Shown here one piece after another: positions 19,069 through 28,300 of a stretch of 64,000 nucleotides of DNA (position 1 is the first letter of the stretch; every line of letters begins with the position of its first letter). Location of the stretch: positions 3,758,001-3,822,000 of the forward strand of contig NZ_CP045740.1 of assembly GCF_009650765.1 (NCBI RefSeq). The letters run 5' to 3'. Both the position numbers and the translations under genes were made by a program. This DNA is from Streptomyces sp. SUK 48. Lineage in GTDB: Bacteria > Actinomycetota > Actinomycetes > Streptomycetales > Streptomycetaceae. The notes beneath the pieces were generated by a model. It was not told the DNA's origin. It searched no databases and saw only the letters and a list, made by a program, of their open reading frames with translations.

Positions 19069-19773
19069 ATGGCAGACCAGACCCACGTCCTGTTCGTCGA
19101 GGACGACGACGTCATCCGTGAGGCCACACAGCTCGCCCTGGAGCGGGACGGCTTCGCGGTCACCGCCATGCCCGACGGGCTCTCGGGCCTCGCCGCGTTC
19201 CGGGCGAACCGCCCGGACATCGCCCTGCTCGACGTGATGGTGCCGGGTCTCGACGGGGTCAGCCTGTGCCGCCGGATCCGGGACGAGTCGACCGTGCCGG
19301 TGATCATGCTGTCGGCGCGCGCCGACTCCATCGACGTGGTCCTCGGCCTGGAGGCCGGCGCGGACGACTATGTGACCAAGCCGTTCGACGGTGCCGTACT
19401 GGTCGCCCGGATCCGGGCGGTGCTGCGCCGCTTCGGGCACGCCGGCGGCTCCGCGCACCCGGAGGAGCCCGCGTCCGCGATGCAGGGCGGCACGCTGACC
19501 TTCGGCGATCTGCGGATCGACACCGACGGCATGGAGGTGCTGCGCGGCGGACAGCCGGTGGCCCTCACCCCGACCGAGATGCGGCTGCTGCTGGAGTTCT
19601 CCTCCGCGCCCGGGACCGTGCTCTCCCGTGACAAGCTCCTGGAGCGCGTGTGGGACTACGGCTGGGGCGGGGACACCCGCGTGGTCGACGTCCATGTGCA
19701 GCGGCTGCGACAGAAGATCGGCCAGGACCGGATCGAGACGGTCCGCGGCTTCGGCTACAAGCTGAGGGCCTGA
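19069..19773 (+). CDS. cseB: Response regulator CseB (OmpR family)
   Basis: 234 residues. The receiver domain has the acidic pocket (EDDD, 11-14), phospho-acceptor Asp55 in 'IALLDVMVPG' and Lys104 in 'VTKPF'. The C-terminal winged helix is of the OmpR/PhoB type ('LTPTEMRLLLEFSSAPGTVL', 'VVDVHVQRLRQKIG', 'VRGFGYKLRA'). It activates the sigE promoter when phosphorylated by CseC. Ten nt separate it from cseC. A candidate target site is the 11-bp-period direct repeat upstream of sigE. Confidence 0.96.
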   Translation: MADQTHVLFVEDDDVIREATQLALERDGFAVTAMPDGLSGLAAFRANRPDIALLDVMVPGLDGVSLCRRIRDESTVPVIMLSARADSIDVVLGLEAGADDYVTKPFDGAVLVARIRAVLRRFGHAGGSAHPEEPASAMQGGTLTFGDLRIDTDGMEVLRGGQPVALTPTEMRLLLEFSSAPGTVLSRDKLLERVWDYGWGGDTRVVDVHVQRLRQKIGQDRIETVRGFGYKLRA

Positions 19774-19783
19774 ACGGAGCGGT

Positions 19784-21142
19784 ATGCGGGGGTTTTGGCG
19801 CCACCCGGTCCGGCGCATGGAGCGCGTGGGCCTGCACACCGGGATCCGGTGGAAACTCAGTGCGGCGATCGCGCTGGTCGCCGGTCTCGTGGCGATCGCG
19901 CTGAGCCTGGTCGTGCACAACGCGGCCCGGGTCTCGATGCTGGACAACGCGCGCGACCTGGCCAATGACCGGGTCCAGCTGGCCCAGCGCAACTACGAGC
20001 TGTCCGGGCGGACGAACTTCCCGAACATAAAGATCGACGACCCGGAGATGCCGCCCGCGCTGCGCGAGAAGGTGATGGCCGGGCGCCGGGCGAGCGATGT
20101 CTCCGACCGGAGCTCGGGTCCGCCGGACATCTGGGCCGCGGTACCGGCCAAGGACGGGCATGTGCTCTCGCTGCACAGCCACTTCCCGGACCGCTCCATG
20201 GACGTGATGAAGGACCTGGACCAGGCCCTGGTCATCGGGTCCATCGCGGTCGTCCTCGGCGGCAGCGCGCTCGGCGTGCTGATCGGCGGGCAGCTGTCCG
20301 GCCGGCTGCGCAAGGCCGCGGCCGCGGCGCACCAGGTCGCGCGGGGCGAGACCGAGGTACGGGTGCGGGAGGCCATCGGCGGGGTCGTACGGGACGAGAC
20401 CGACGATCTCGCGCGGGCGGTGGACGCGATGGCGGACGCGCTGCGGCTGCGCCTGGAGGCCGAGCGGCGGGTCACCGCCGACATCGCGCACGAGCTGCGC
20501 ACCCCGGTGACGGGTCTGCTGACGGCCGCCGAGCTGCTGCCGCCCGGCCGGCCCACGGAGCTGGTGCTCGACCGGGCCAAGGCGATGCGCACGCTGGTGG
20601 AGGACGTGCTGGAGGTGGCCCGCCTGGACAGCGCCTCGGAGCGGGCCGAGCTCCAGGACATCCTGCTGGGCGAGTTCGTCGCGCGGCGGGTGGCGGCGAA
20701 GGACCCGGAGATCGTCGTACGGGTGGTGCACGAGTCGGAGGTGACGACCGACCCGCGCCGGCTGGAGCGGGTGCTGTTCAACCTGCTCGCCAATGCCGCG
20801 CGGCACGGGCGGCCGCCGATCGAGGTGAGCGTCGAGGGCCGGGTGATCCGGGTCCGCGACCACGGTCCCGGCTTCCCCGAGGCGCTCCTCGCGGAGGGCC
20901 CGAGCCGCTTCCGCACCGGCAGCATGGACCGCGCGGGACAGGGCCACGGCCTCGGCCTGACCATCGCCGCCGGCCAGGCGCGCGTGCTCGGCGCCCGCCT
21001 CACCTTCCGCAACATCCGCCCCACCGGCCTCCCCCCGGACCTCCCGGCGGAGGGCGCGGTGGCGGTGCTGTGGCTGCCGGAGCACGCACCGACGAACACG
21101 GGGAGCCATCCGATGCTGCCCCTGTCGGGGGGAGCGGGCTGA
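19784..21142 (+). CDS. cseC: Sensor histidine kinase CseC
   Basis: 452 residues. Two transmembrane helices (about 24-46 'LSAAIALVAGLVAIALSLVV' and 148-170 'VIGSIAVVLGGSALGVLIGG') enclose an outside sensor of ~100 residues. Then come HAMP, the H-box 'ADIAHELRTPVTGLL', N-box 'LFNLLANAARHG', and G-boxes 'VRDHGPGF' and 'GHGLGLTIAAG'. It senses cell-envelope damage and phosphorylates CseB. The last ~40 residues are Pro/Gly-rich. Confidence 0.96.
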   Translation: MRGFWRHPVRRMERVGLHTGIRWKLSAAIALVAGLVAIALSLVVHNAARVSMLDNARDLANDRVQLAQRNYELSGRTNFPNIKIDDPEMPPALREKVMAGRRASDVSDRSSGPPDIWAAVPAKDGHVLSLHSHFPDRSMDVMKDLDQALVIGSIAVVLGGSALGVLIGGQLSGRLRKAAAAAHQVARGETEVRVREAIGGVVRDETDDLARAVDAMADALRLRLEAERRVTADIAHELRTPVTGLLTAAELLPPGRPTELVLDRAKAMRTLVEDVLEVARLDSASERAELQDILLGEFVARRVAAKDPEIVVRVVHESEVTTDPRRLERVLFNLLANAARHGRPPIEVSVEGRVIRVRDHGPGFPEALLAEGPSRFRTGSMDRAGQGHGLGLTIAAGQARVLGARLTFRNIRPTGLPPDLPAEGAVAVLWLPEHAPTNTGSHPMLPLSGGAG

Positions 21143-21154
21143 GCGGGCCCAGGA

Positions 21155-21210
21155 CGTGCCCCGAAGGGGCACGGGGAACTGCGCGACCGGCCCACGACGG
21201 CCCGCGGCCG
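21155..21210. repeat. Streptomyces intergenic palindromic repeat
   Basis: Just after cseC: hairpin CGTGCCCC-GAA-GGGGCACG (21155-21173) followed by a GGGGAACTGCGCGACC block and CCACGACGGCCCGC. From memory this composite is a family repeated many times between genes in Streptomyces chromosomes. It may act as an extra terminator or mRNA 3'-end structure. I cannot count copies here. Confidence 0.65.
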
Positions 21211-21257
21211 ACGACGGGCCGAACCGCGCCCGCCCCCGCCGCGAACCCCCGGACATG

Positions 21258-21297
21258 ACGAAGGCCCCCGGGGCGGACACCCGCCGGGGGCCTTCGT
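21258..21297. terminator. Bidirectional hairpin terminator between cseC and exporter gene
   Basis: A 13-bp perfect stem (ACGAAGGCCCCCG at 21258-21270 with its complement at 21285-21297) and a 14-nt loop sit between convergent genes. Such GGCCCCCGG...CCGGGGGCC hairpins are the usual Streptomyces terminator type. Confidence 0.8.
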
Positions 21298-21312
21298 CGT
21301 ACCGGGACCCGG

Positions 21313-22875
21313 TCAGATCGCCTCGACCAGCGGAGCGACCGGCTCCTCCGGCTTCGCCGCCTGCGGGCCGCCCCGCAGCGGGACCTCCTTGACGAAGAGC
21401 GCGCCGACGAGGACCAGGACGGCGATCACGGCGCCCAGGAGGAACGCGGAGTGCGTGCCGGCGGAGACCGCGTGCTGGTACGCCTCGCGGGCCAGCGGCG
21501 GCAGCTTCGCCAGGCTCTTGGCGTCCAGCTGGGCGGACTGCTCGGTGACGCCCTTGCCCAGCGAGCCCGCCCGCGCGGCCATGACGTCCTTGACCTTGTT
21601 GTTGAACAGCGCGCCCATGATGGCGACGCCGAACGAGGAGCCGAGCGTACGGAACAGCGTCGTGGACGAGGACGCGACGCCCATGTCCTTCATCTCCACG
21701 CTGTTCTGCGCCACCAGCATGGTGATCTGCATCAGGCAGCCCATGCCGAGGCCGAGGACGGCCATGTAGACGCCGGAGGTGAAGCGGCTCGTGCCGGTGT
21801 CCATCAGGGACAGCAGGTACAGGCCCGCGACCATCAGCACACCGCCGGCGATCGGGAACACCTTGTAGCGGCCGGTGTTGGTGGTGACCCGCCCCGCGAC
21901 CATCGACGTCACCAGCATCGCGCCGAGCATCGGCAGCAGCAGCAGACCGGAGTTGGTCGCCGACGCGCCCTGCACCGCCTGCTGGTAGAGCGGCAGGAAC
22001 AGCGTCGCGCCGAACATCACGAAGCCGGTGATGAAGCCGATCACGGACATCAGGGTGAAGTTGCGGTTGCGGAAGATGTGCAGCGGCAGCACCGGGTCGG
22101 CGGCCTTCGTCTGCCAGAACACGAACCCGGCCAGCGCGACCACGCCGATGGCTATGAGCTCCATGATCCGCGCGGACGTCCAGGCGTACTCGCTGCCGCC
22201 CCAGGTGGTGACCAGCACGATCGAGGTGATGCCGACGGTCAGCAGTACGACACCGAGGTAGTCGATGCCCGCCTTGGCCCGCTTGCGCGGCAGGTGCAGC
22301 ACCGCGCTGACCAGGACCAGCGCGACCGCGCCGAGCGGCAGGTTGATGTAGAAGGACCAGCGCCAGCCCCAGTTGTCGGTGATGGTGCCGCCGACCAGCG
22401 GACCGCCGATCATCGCGAGCGCCATCACGGCGGCCATCATGCCCTGGTACTTGCCGCGCTCCCGCGGCGGCACGAGGTCGCCGATGATCGCCATGACGCC
22501 GACCATCAGACCGCCGGCGCCGAGGCCCTGGATGGCGCGGAAGCCGATCAGCTCGCCCATGTTCTGGGCCATGCCGCTGAGCGCGGAGCCGATCAGGAAG
22601 ATCACGATCGAGCTGAGGAAGGCGCCCTTGCGCCCGTACATGTCACCGAGCTTGCCCCAGATCGGGGTGGAGGCCGCGGTGGCCAGGGTGTAGCCGGTGA
22701 CCACCCAGGACAGGTGCTCCAGGCCGCCCAGCTCGCCCACGATGGTGGGCATCGCCGTACCCACGATCATGTTGTCGAGCATCGCGAGCATCATCGCGAT
22801 CATGAGCGCGAGCAGTACGACGCGCACGCTCCGCTGTTTCTTGCCCCCCTGGGGGCTCTCCACCGTGTCCGCCAT
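21313..22875 (-). CDS. DHA2-family (EmrB/QacA-type) drug exporter
   Basis: 520 residues with about 14 hydrophobic segments, the DHA2 14-helix MFS topology. Motif A is 'GKLGDMYGRKGAFLSS' and motif C is near 'ALAMIGGPLVGG'. The N-terminal 'MLDNMIVGTAMPTIVGELGG' is the family's motif D1-like signature. It exports drugs or toxic compounds by proton antiport. The ATG lies next to a 23-bp inverted repeat shared with the divergent TetR gene, so it is almost certainly repressed by that protein. The natural substrate is unknown. Confidence 0.94.
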   Translation of the reverse strand: MADTVESPQGGKKQRSVRVVLLALMIAMMLAMLDNMIVGTAMPTIVGELGGLEHLSWVVTGYTLATAASTPIWGKLGDMYGRKGAFLSSIVIFLIGSALSGMAQNMGELIGFRAIQGLGAGGLMVGVMAIIGDLVPPRERGKYQGMMAAVMALAMIGGPLVGGTITDNWGWRWSFYINLPLGAVALVLVSAVLHLPRKRAKAGIDYLGVVLLTVGITSIVLVTTWGGSEYAWTSARIMELIAIGVVALAGFVFWQTKAADPVLPLHIFRNRNFTLMSVIGFITGFVMFGATLFLPLYQQAVQGASATNSGLLLLPMLGAMLVTSMVAGRVTTNTGRYKVFPIAGGVLMVAGLYLLSLMDTGTSRFTSGVYMAVLGLGMGCLMQITMLVAQNSVEMKDMGVASSSTTLFRTLGSSFGVAIMGALFNNKVKDVMAARAGSLGKGVTEQSAQLDAKSLAKLPPLAREAYQHAVSAGTHSAFLLGAVIAVLVLVGALFVKEVPLRGGPQAAKPEEPVAPLVEAI

Positions 22876-22901
22876 CTCTTCCCTACTCCCCCTCGGCGAC
22901 T

Positions 22902-22972
22902 ACTTACTTGCCGCCCGGCTAGTTAGTACACTTCGCAAGGTAGACGGCAAACTAGCCGGGCGTCAAGTAAGT
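22902..22972. promoter_or_regulatory. Candidate TetR operator, long inverted repeat
   Basis: Between the divergent exporter and TetR genes, a 23-nt arm (22902-22924, beginning ACTTACTTG and ending GGCTAGTT) is repeated inverted at 22950-22972 with one mismatch. The spacer is 25 nt, giving a 48-bp centre-to-centre distance. The arms are AT-richer than their surroundings. Each arm may bind one TetR dimer pair, so one regulator could close both promoters. Confidence 0.75.
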
Positions 22973-22999
22973 TTCCGCAGGAGCGCGAGGAGTACGAGG

Positions 23000-23599
23000 A
23001 TGGGCGTCACCATGGACGGCACCAAGCAGCAGCGCCGCGGCAACACCCGCCAGCGCATCCAGGACGTCGCGCTCGAACTCTTCGCCGAGCAGGGCTACGA
23101 GAAGACCTCGCTGCGCGAGATCGCCGAGCGCCTCGACGTCACCAAGGCGGCCCTGTACTACCACTTCAAGACCAAGGAAGAGATCATCGTCAGCCTCTTC
23201 GAGGACCTGACGCAGCCGATCGCGGACCTGATCGAGTGGGGTCGCGGCCAGCCGCACACCCTTCAGACGAAGCGGGAGATCCTGCGCCGCTACAGCGAGG
23301 CGCTCTCGCACGCGGAGCCGCTCTTCCGCTTCATGCAGGAGAACCAGGCGACGGTGCGGGAGCTGCGCATCGGCGAGACCTTCAAGGACCGCATGCACGG
23401 GCTGCGGGAGATACTGATGGACCCGGACGCCGAACTGGTCGACCAGGTGCGCTCGCTCAGCGCGATGTTCACCCTGCACGCCGGGATGTTCGTGATGCAG
23501 GACCTGGTGGGCGACGTGGAGAAGCGCCGCCAGGCCGTGCTGGAGGTGGCCCTCGATCTGGTCACCCAGGCGCACGAGCACGCCCACGCCGACGACTGA
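23000..23599 (+). CDS. TetR-family repressor of the adjacent exporter
   Basis: 199 residues from ATG 23000 (GAGGAG ribosome-binding site upstream); ATG 23012 is an alternative. The helix-turn-helix is typical: 'RQRIQDVALELFAEQGYEKTSLREIAERLDVTKAALYYHFKTKEEI', about residues 15-60. The C-terminal helical domain is the ligand pocket. It is divergent from the DHA2 exporter, and the 124-bp gap contains the inverted repeat described separately. This is the standard efflux-repressor layout, in which the ligand is likely a substrate of the pump. Confidence 0.93.
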   Translation: MGVTMDGTKQQRRGNTRQRIQDVALELFAEQGYEKTSLREIAERLDVTKAALYYHFKTKEEIIVSLFEDLTQPIADLIEWGRGQPHTLQTKREILRRYSEALSHAEPLFRFMQENQATVRELRIGETFKDRMHGLREILMDPDAELVDQVRSLSAMFTLHAGMFVMQDLVGDVEKRRQAVLEVALDLVTQAHEHAHADD

Positions 23600-23671
23600 G
23601 CCGCCCGCGTCGACTCACTCGACCCGGACGGCCCGGACAGCTCACTCGGCGGCTCACGCGGCCCGCTCGGC

Positions 23672-24220
23672 TCAGACGCGGACGCCCTTGCCCTTCAGGA
23701 ACGGCACCGGGTTGAGGGCGGAGCCGTAGTTCGGGGTCGTACGGATCTCGAAGTGCAGGTGGGGACCCGTGGAGTTGCCGGTGGAGCCGGACAGGGCGAT
23801 GTGCTGGCCGGTCTTCACCTTCTGGCCGATCTTGACGTCGACGCGGGAGAGGTGCGCGTACTGGGAGTAGACGCCGTTCTCGTGCTTGATCACGATGGCG
23901 TTGCCGTACGCGGGACCGTCACCGGCGCCGTTGGGGCCGGCCTTGACGACGGTGCCGCCGTGCACGGAGAAGACCTCGGTACCGGTGGACACGGCGAAGT
24001 CCTGGCCGCTGTGCTTGGCGACCCAGTGGGCGCCGGACTGGTTGAAGCCCGCGGAGAGCGCGTACTTCTTCACCGGGTCGACCCAGGAGGCCGCCGACGG
24101 AGCGGCGCTCGCGACTCCGGCGCCCAGCACGACCGGGACAGCGACACCGGCGGCCAGGAAGGCGGCGCGGGTACGGAGCGAGGACGTACGGGTGGCACGG
24201 GACGTGAAGCGCTTGAACAT
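23672..24220 (-). CDS. Secreted M23 (LytM-type) metallopeptidase
   Basis: 182 residues. A twin-Arg-free Sec signal peptide (basic MFKRFTSRATRTSSLRTR, hydrophobic core, cleavage near GVASAAP, about 39-41) precedes a single M23 domain. Zinc ligands are visible: H-x3-D in 'HSGQDFAV' and H-x-H in 'GPHLHFEI', with 'QYAHLS' supplying the other active-site His. It cuts peptide cross-links in peptidoglycan outside the cell. There are no extra wall-binding domains. It shares a 457-bp divergent region with the HAD phosphatase gene; that region contains a perfect dyad and an 11-bp direct repeat. Wall hydrolases of this kind are often under c-di-AMP or SigE control, but no such signal was recognised. Confidence 0.92.
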   Translation of the reverse strand: MFKRFTSRATRTSSLRTRAAFLAAGVAVPVVLGAGVASAAPSAASWVDPVKKYALSAGFNQSGAHWVAKHSGQDFAVSTGTEVFSVHGGTVVKAGPNGAGDGPAYGNAIVIKHENGVYSQYAHLSRVDVKIGQKVKTGQHIALSGSTGNSTGPHLHFEIRTTPNYGSALNPVPFLKGKGVRV

Positions 24221-24320
24221 CGAGACCTCGTGAACTCGGGGACAGATCGGCCGCCCGGCGGACAGGCGTTCGCCGCGGCGGCCATCCCTTGGTAACCGAT
24301 CGCCCCAGCCGGGCGAAAGC

Positions 24321-24353
24321 GGGGCATCTACGGCGCCCGGTAGTAGATGCCCC
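24321..24353. promoter_or_regulatory. Perfect 11-bp dyad upstream of the M23 gene
   Basis: GGGGCATCTAC (24321-24331) and its exact complement (24343-24353) flank an 11-nt loop. They lie about 100 bp upstream of the M23 start. No T-tract follows on either strand, so an operator or a 5'-UTR hairpin is more likely than a terminator. Confidence 0.5.
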
Positions 24354-24444
24354 GAAAACTACCCGCCCTCTTGACAGCCGCCGCGCCTACCCGGCATCTC
24401 CCGGCTCGAACTGCCTGTTTCCATCGAAAACCGAGGATCTACGA

Positions 24445-24466
24445 GCCCTTTGCCAGCCCTTTACCA
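24445..24466. repeat. Two 11-bp direct repeats in divergent promoter region
   Basis: GCCCTTTGCCA and GCCCTTTACCA stand head to tail at exactly 11-bp period, followed by a partial third GCCC. One-turn spacing is typical of OmpR/PhoP-type response-regulator sites. The region lies between the M23 and HAD phosphatase genes. The rest of 24221-24677 shows no gene. Confidence 0.45.
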
Positions 24467-24677
24467 GCCCGGCCAATCCCACTATCGGGGCTAGTAAGGG
24501 ATAAATCGCCTGTGCGGCATGTCACCGGCCCCGCGCCCCGGCGGGGCGCGGAATGTGACGCAGACCCCTATCCACCTACCGTCCGGTAACCCTACGGTTC
24601 CCCTCACGCCATCCGCACCACAGATCATGCACCTGCCATCCGGCACCGCGTACGTGACGTGAGAGGAACCCCCACCG

Positions 24678-25331
24678 ATGAGCAGCCCCCTGGCGCGCCG
24701 CCTCACCGTGACCGCCGTCTCCGTGGCCGCCCTGGCCGCCGTGGCCGCCCCGGCCCGGGCGGCGGACGCCACCGCGGCCCCGGCCACCGCCGCCACGGCC
24801 CCGGCCACCGCCGCCGCGGCGAGCGCCACGACCGGCAAGGTCGACTTCGCCACCTGGCAGAACGACTGCCGGACGGTCATGGCCCCGGCCCTGCCGTACC
24901 TGGAGCAGCGCATCGCCGCCGCGAAGCCGGGCGAGAAGCAGGCCATCGTCTTCGACATCGACAACACCACCCTGGACACCGACCTGGGCCTCACCGTCCC
25001 CCAGCAGGCCAACCAGCCGGTGTTCGACGTCGCCCGGTACGCCCAGGACCACGGCGTCGCGCTCTTCTTCGTGACCGCCCGCCCGGGCATCATCGCGGCG
25101 CCCACCAGGTGGAACCTGGAGTACGACGGCTACCAGGTCTCCGGCCTCTACGTGCGCGGCCTGTTCGACCTCTTCAAGAACGTCGCCGACTACAAGACGG
25201 CCCAGCGCGTCGACATCGAGAACAAGGGCTACGACATCATCGCCAACATCGGCAACAGCGCCACCGACCTGTCCGGCGGCCACGCCGACCGCACCTTCAA
25301 GTTGCCGGACTACAACGGCCAGCTCTCGTAG
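24678..25331 (+). CDS. Secreted HAD-superfamily acid phosphatase
   Basis: 217 residues with a Sec signal peptide (about 1-28, ending APARAAD), then an Ala/Thr linker. HAD motifs are present: motif I 'VFDIDNTTLDT' (DxD), motif II Thr in 'FFVTARPG', motif III Lys in 'DYKTAQR' and motif IV 'NIGNSATDLSGGHAD'. It fits class B/'HAD family acid phosphatase' proteins that release phosphate from organic phosphates outside the cell. The ATG has a GAGAGGAA ribosome-binding site 8-10 nt upstream. Its own promoter is in the shared 457-bp region. It ends 56 bp before the NACHT gene on the same strand. Confidence 0.9.
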   Translation: MSSPLARRLTVTAVSVAALAAVAAPARAADATAAPATAATAPATAAAASATTGKVDFATWQNDCRTVMAPALPYLEQRIAAAKPGEKQAIVFDIDNTTLDTDLGLTVPQQANQPVFDVARYAQDHGVALFFVTARPGIIAAPTRWNLEYDGYQVSGLYVRGLFDLFKNVADYKTAQRVDIENKGYDIIANIGNSATDLSGGHADRTFKLPDYNGQLS

Positions 25332-25387
25332 GGCAGTTAGGCTCCGTCCGTAGTCTTCTGACGGTCGTACGACCACGGGGGTGGCGG

Positions 25388-28300
25388 ATGGAGCCGACGG
25401 TGCTCGGCGGCAAACTCGCGTCCGCCGCGATCGGCCCGCTGGTGCGGAGACTGCTCGCGGCGGACGGCCCCGGAGCGGGCCTGGTCGACGAGCCGGTACG
25501 GCTGTCCGCGCTGGTCTCCTTCCGGGGCGAGAAGCGGACGCTGGGCGAGAAGGACGTCCTCAAGCTCGCCGGGCAGATCGTCGCCAGAGCGGTGGAATCA
25601 CCGGGGGCCGCGCCGTTCCCCGCCGACGAGCAGTTCGCCGTCGTCGGCGCGCTCGCCCGCAGGCTGCTGGCCCTGGGCGACCTGGAGATGGACGACGTCC
25701 AGGCCGTACGGCTCGGCCACCGGGAACTGGCCCGCGAACTGCTCCGCTCCGCGGCCGCCCCCGACGGCCTCTCCGTGGACTCCTGCCACTTCCTGGACTC
25801 GGCGACGCAGTGGTGCTGCCTTCAGATCCTGGAGTTCTTCACCCGGCGCTCGTCCTTTGTCACCCGCACGCTCGTGGAGCAGAGCCGGGCACAGGCCGAA
25901 CTGATCGCCAGGGTGGACGAGTTGATCGTCCGCGTGCCGCGCCCCGACGCGCGCGACACCGCCTTCGAACGCCGCTATCTGCCGTATGTCGCCGAGCACC
26001 ACAACCACATCACCATCTACGGCATCGACCTGCGTGACTCTCCCGACCGCTGGCCCCTCGAAGTCGCCTATCTGAGCCTGGAGGCGACGGCGGTCGAGGA
26101 CGCGCCGCCCGACCCGGTCCCCGGCGAGCACCCGCTGACCGCCACCGGCCGGCTGCGGGCCGAGGAGGCGCTGCTGGCCGACTCCCGGGTGCTGCTGCGC
26201 GGCGACGCCGGCTCCGGCAAGACCACGCTGGTGCAGTGGCTCGCGGTCACGGCGGCCCGCGAGGGCGGCCGCGTCCCCTACGTCCTGCCGCTGCGCACCC
26301 TGATCCGGGCGGGGACGCTGCCCGCCCCGGACGGTTTCCTGAAGGCCGTGAGCTGCCCGCTGCCCCCGCCGCAGGGCTGGGCCGAGCGGGTCCTCGCGGC
26401 GGGCCGGGGCCTGATCCTGGTGGACGGCCTGGACGAGATCCCGGCCGCCGACCGCCATCGCACCCGCGACTGGCTGCGCGCGCTCCTTGCGGCCTGCCCC
26501 GGCAACCACTGGCTGCTGACCTCCCGCCCGACCGCCGTGCGCCCCGACTGGCTGGCCCAGGAGGGCTTCCGGGAGCTGACCCTCGCCCCGATGCGGCGCT
26601 CGGAGGTGGCGACCTTCGTCCACCGCTGGCACGAGGCGGCCCGGGCGCCCGAGTTCGAGGCCCCGCTGCTGGACTCGCTGCGCACGAAACGCGATCTGGC
26701 CCGGCTCACCACCAACCCCCTGATGTGCGGCCTGATCTGCGCCCTGCACCGCGAACGCCGGGGCTATCTCCCCACCGGCCGCAAGGAGTTGTACGACGCC
26801 GCCCTCACGATGCTGCTCGCGCGCCGGGACCGGGAGCGGGGCATGAGCGTCGACCTGGGCGAGGAGGTCCAGCTGGAGCTGCTCCAGCGGCTCGCGTACG
26901 CGCTGGTGCTCAGCGGCCGTACGGAGATGGGCACCGACCGGGCCGAGGCGATCGTGGGGCGGTGTCTGCCGGCGGTGGCCTCGGCGGGGAGCGACGCGTC
27001 CGCCGTACTGCGCGGGCTGCTGCTGCGGAGCGGCCTGCTGCGCCAGCCCGCCGAGGGTGTCGTGGACTTCATCCACCGGACGTTCCAGGACTATCTGGGG
27101 GCCCGGTACGCGGTGGAGGAGGGGCATCTGGAGGTCCTGCTGAAGAACGCCGACGACACGCAGTGGGAGGACGTCGTCCGGATGGCCGTGGCCCATGCCC
27201 GGTCCGGTGAACGGGCCTGGCTGCTGGCGCGGTTGCTGGAGCGGAGGACTCCCCGGCTGACCTTGCTGGCGCTGGCCTGTCTGGAGCATGTGGCGGCCTT
27301 GAAGGCAGACGTGCGCAGCGAGGTGGAGGACCGCGCGGGGGCGCTGATCCCCCCGCAGACGACGAAGGGGGCGAAGGCGCTGGCCGAGGCCGGCCCGCTC
27401 GTCCTGGAGCTGCTGCCCGGCCCGGACGGGCTGACCGACGAAGAGGCCCGGGCCGTGACGGTCACCGCGTCCCTCCTCGGTGAACTGGAGCCCGAAGGCG
27501 CGCTCGGGGTGCTGCGGCGATTCCGGGAGCATCCCGATCTGGATGTACGCCAGCAACTGGCCCGTACCTGGGGCCGGTTCAACACCGAGGAGTACGCGAC
27601 CGAGGTGCTGGATCAGCTGGACCGCCGTACGCTCCGCCTGACCTGCACCTCCGCCGAACAGTGCGCGGCACTGGCCCGGATGCGCCCGTGGCCGTGGCTG
27701 CGGTTGCAGGGCGCGCGGCGGGTCGACGAGTTCCTGGAAGCGGGAATGCCGGAAACGACGGTGTCGCTCATCCTGTCGGACATCTCCGACCTCACCGATC
27801 TGGGCGTGCTTCTGCCCTTCGGCGGGCTGCGCGCACTGTGGCTGGACGACTGCCCGGCCGCACACGGTCTGGAGCGGCTTTCCGTTCTGCCGCTCACGGT
27901 GCTCAGCTGCTCCCCCCTCGCCGATATCTCGGGACTGAGGTCTCTGCGGTCCCTCACCACGGTCGCCGTCAGCCAGCGGCTGCCGGGCTGGAACCTCACC
28001 GAAGCGCTGCCGGTCGACGCGGCACTGGAATACCTGGCCCTCGGCAGATCCAGTACCGACAGCACGGGATTACGCGGCCTGAGCCACTGGAGTGGGCTGC
28101 GCACATTGAGTCTCGGGCCGCTGACGACGGAACCGACGGTGGGCGACTGGCACGAAGTCGCGGAACTCCCCGCCCTGACGGACCTCCATCTGAACGGAAG
28201 GATCGTCCGGGAATACTCTCGCTCGCTCACCCGTATGCCGGAACTTCCCGGTATCGAGGCACTGGAGGTGCGGATGCTGGCCGGCGACGAGGATTTCTCC

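Noticed and set aside
21313..23599. Part of an antibiotic gene cluster
   Set aside because: An exporter and TetR pair alone does not make a cluster. The neighbours are core genes and no biosynthetic enzyme is present.
24221..24360. Possible ydaO-type c-di-AMP riboswitch before the M23 gene
   Set aside because: Such riboswitches precede some Streptomyces wall hydrolases and disA is nearby, but the conserved blocks (GGGGAACC, GGGUGAA, CCGACAGCUAACC) are not found in order on the minus strand.
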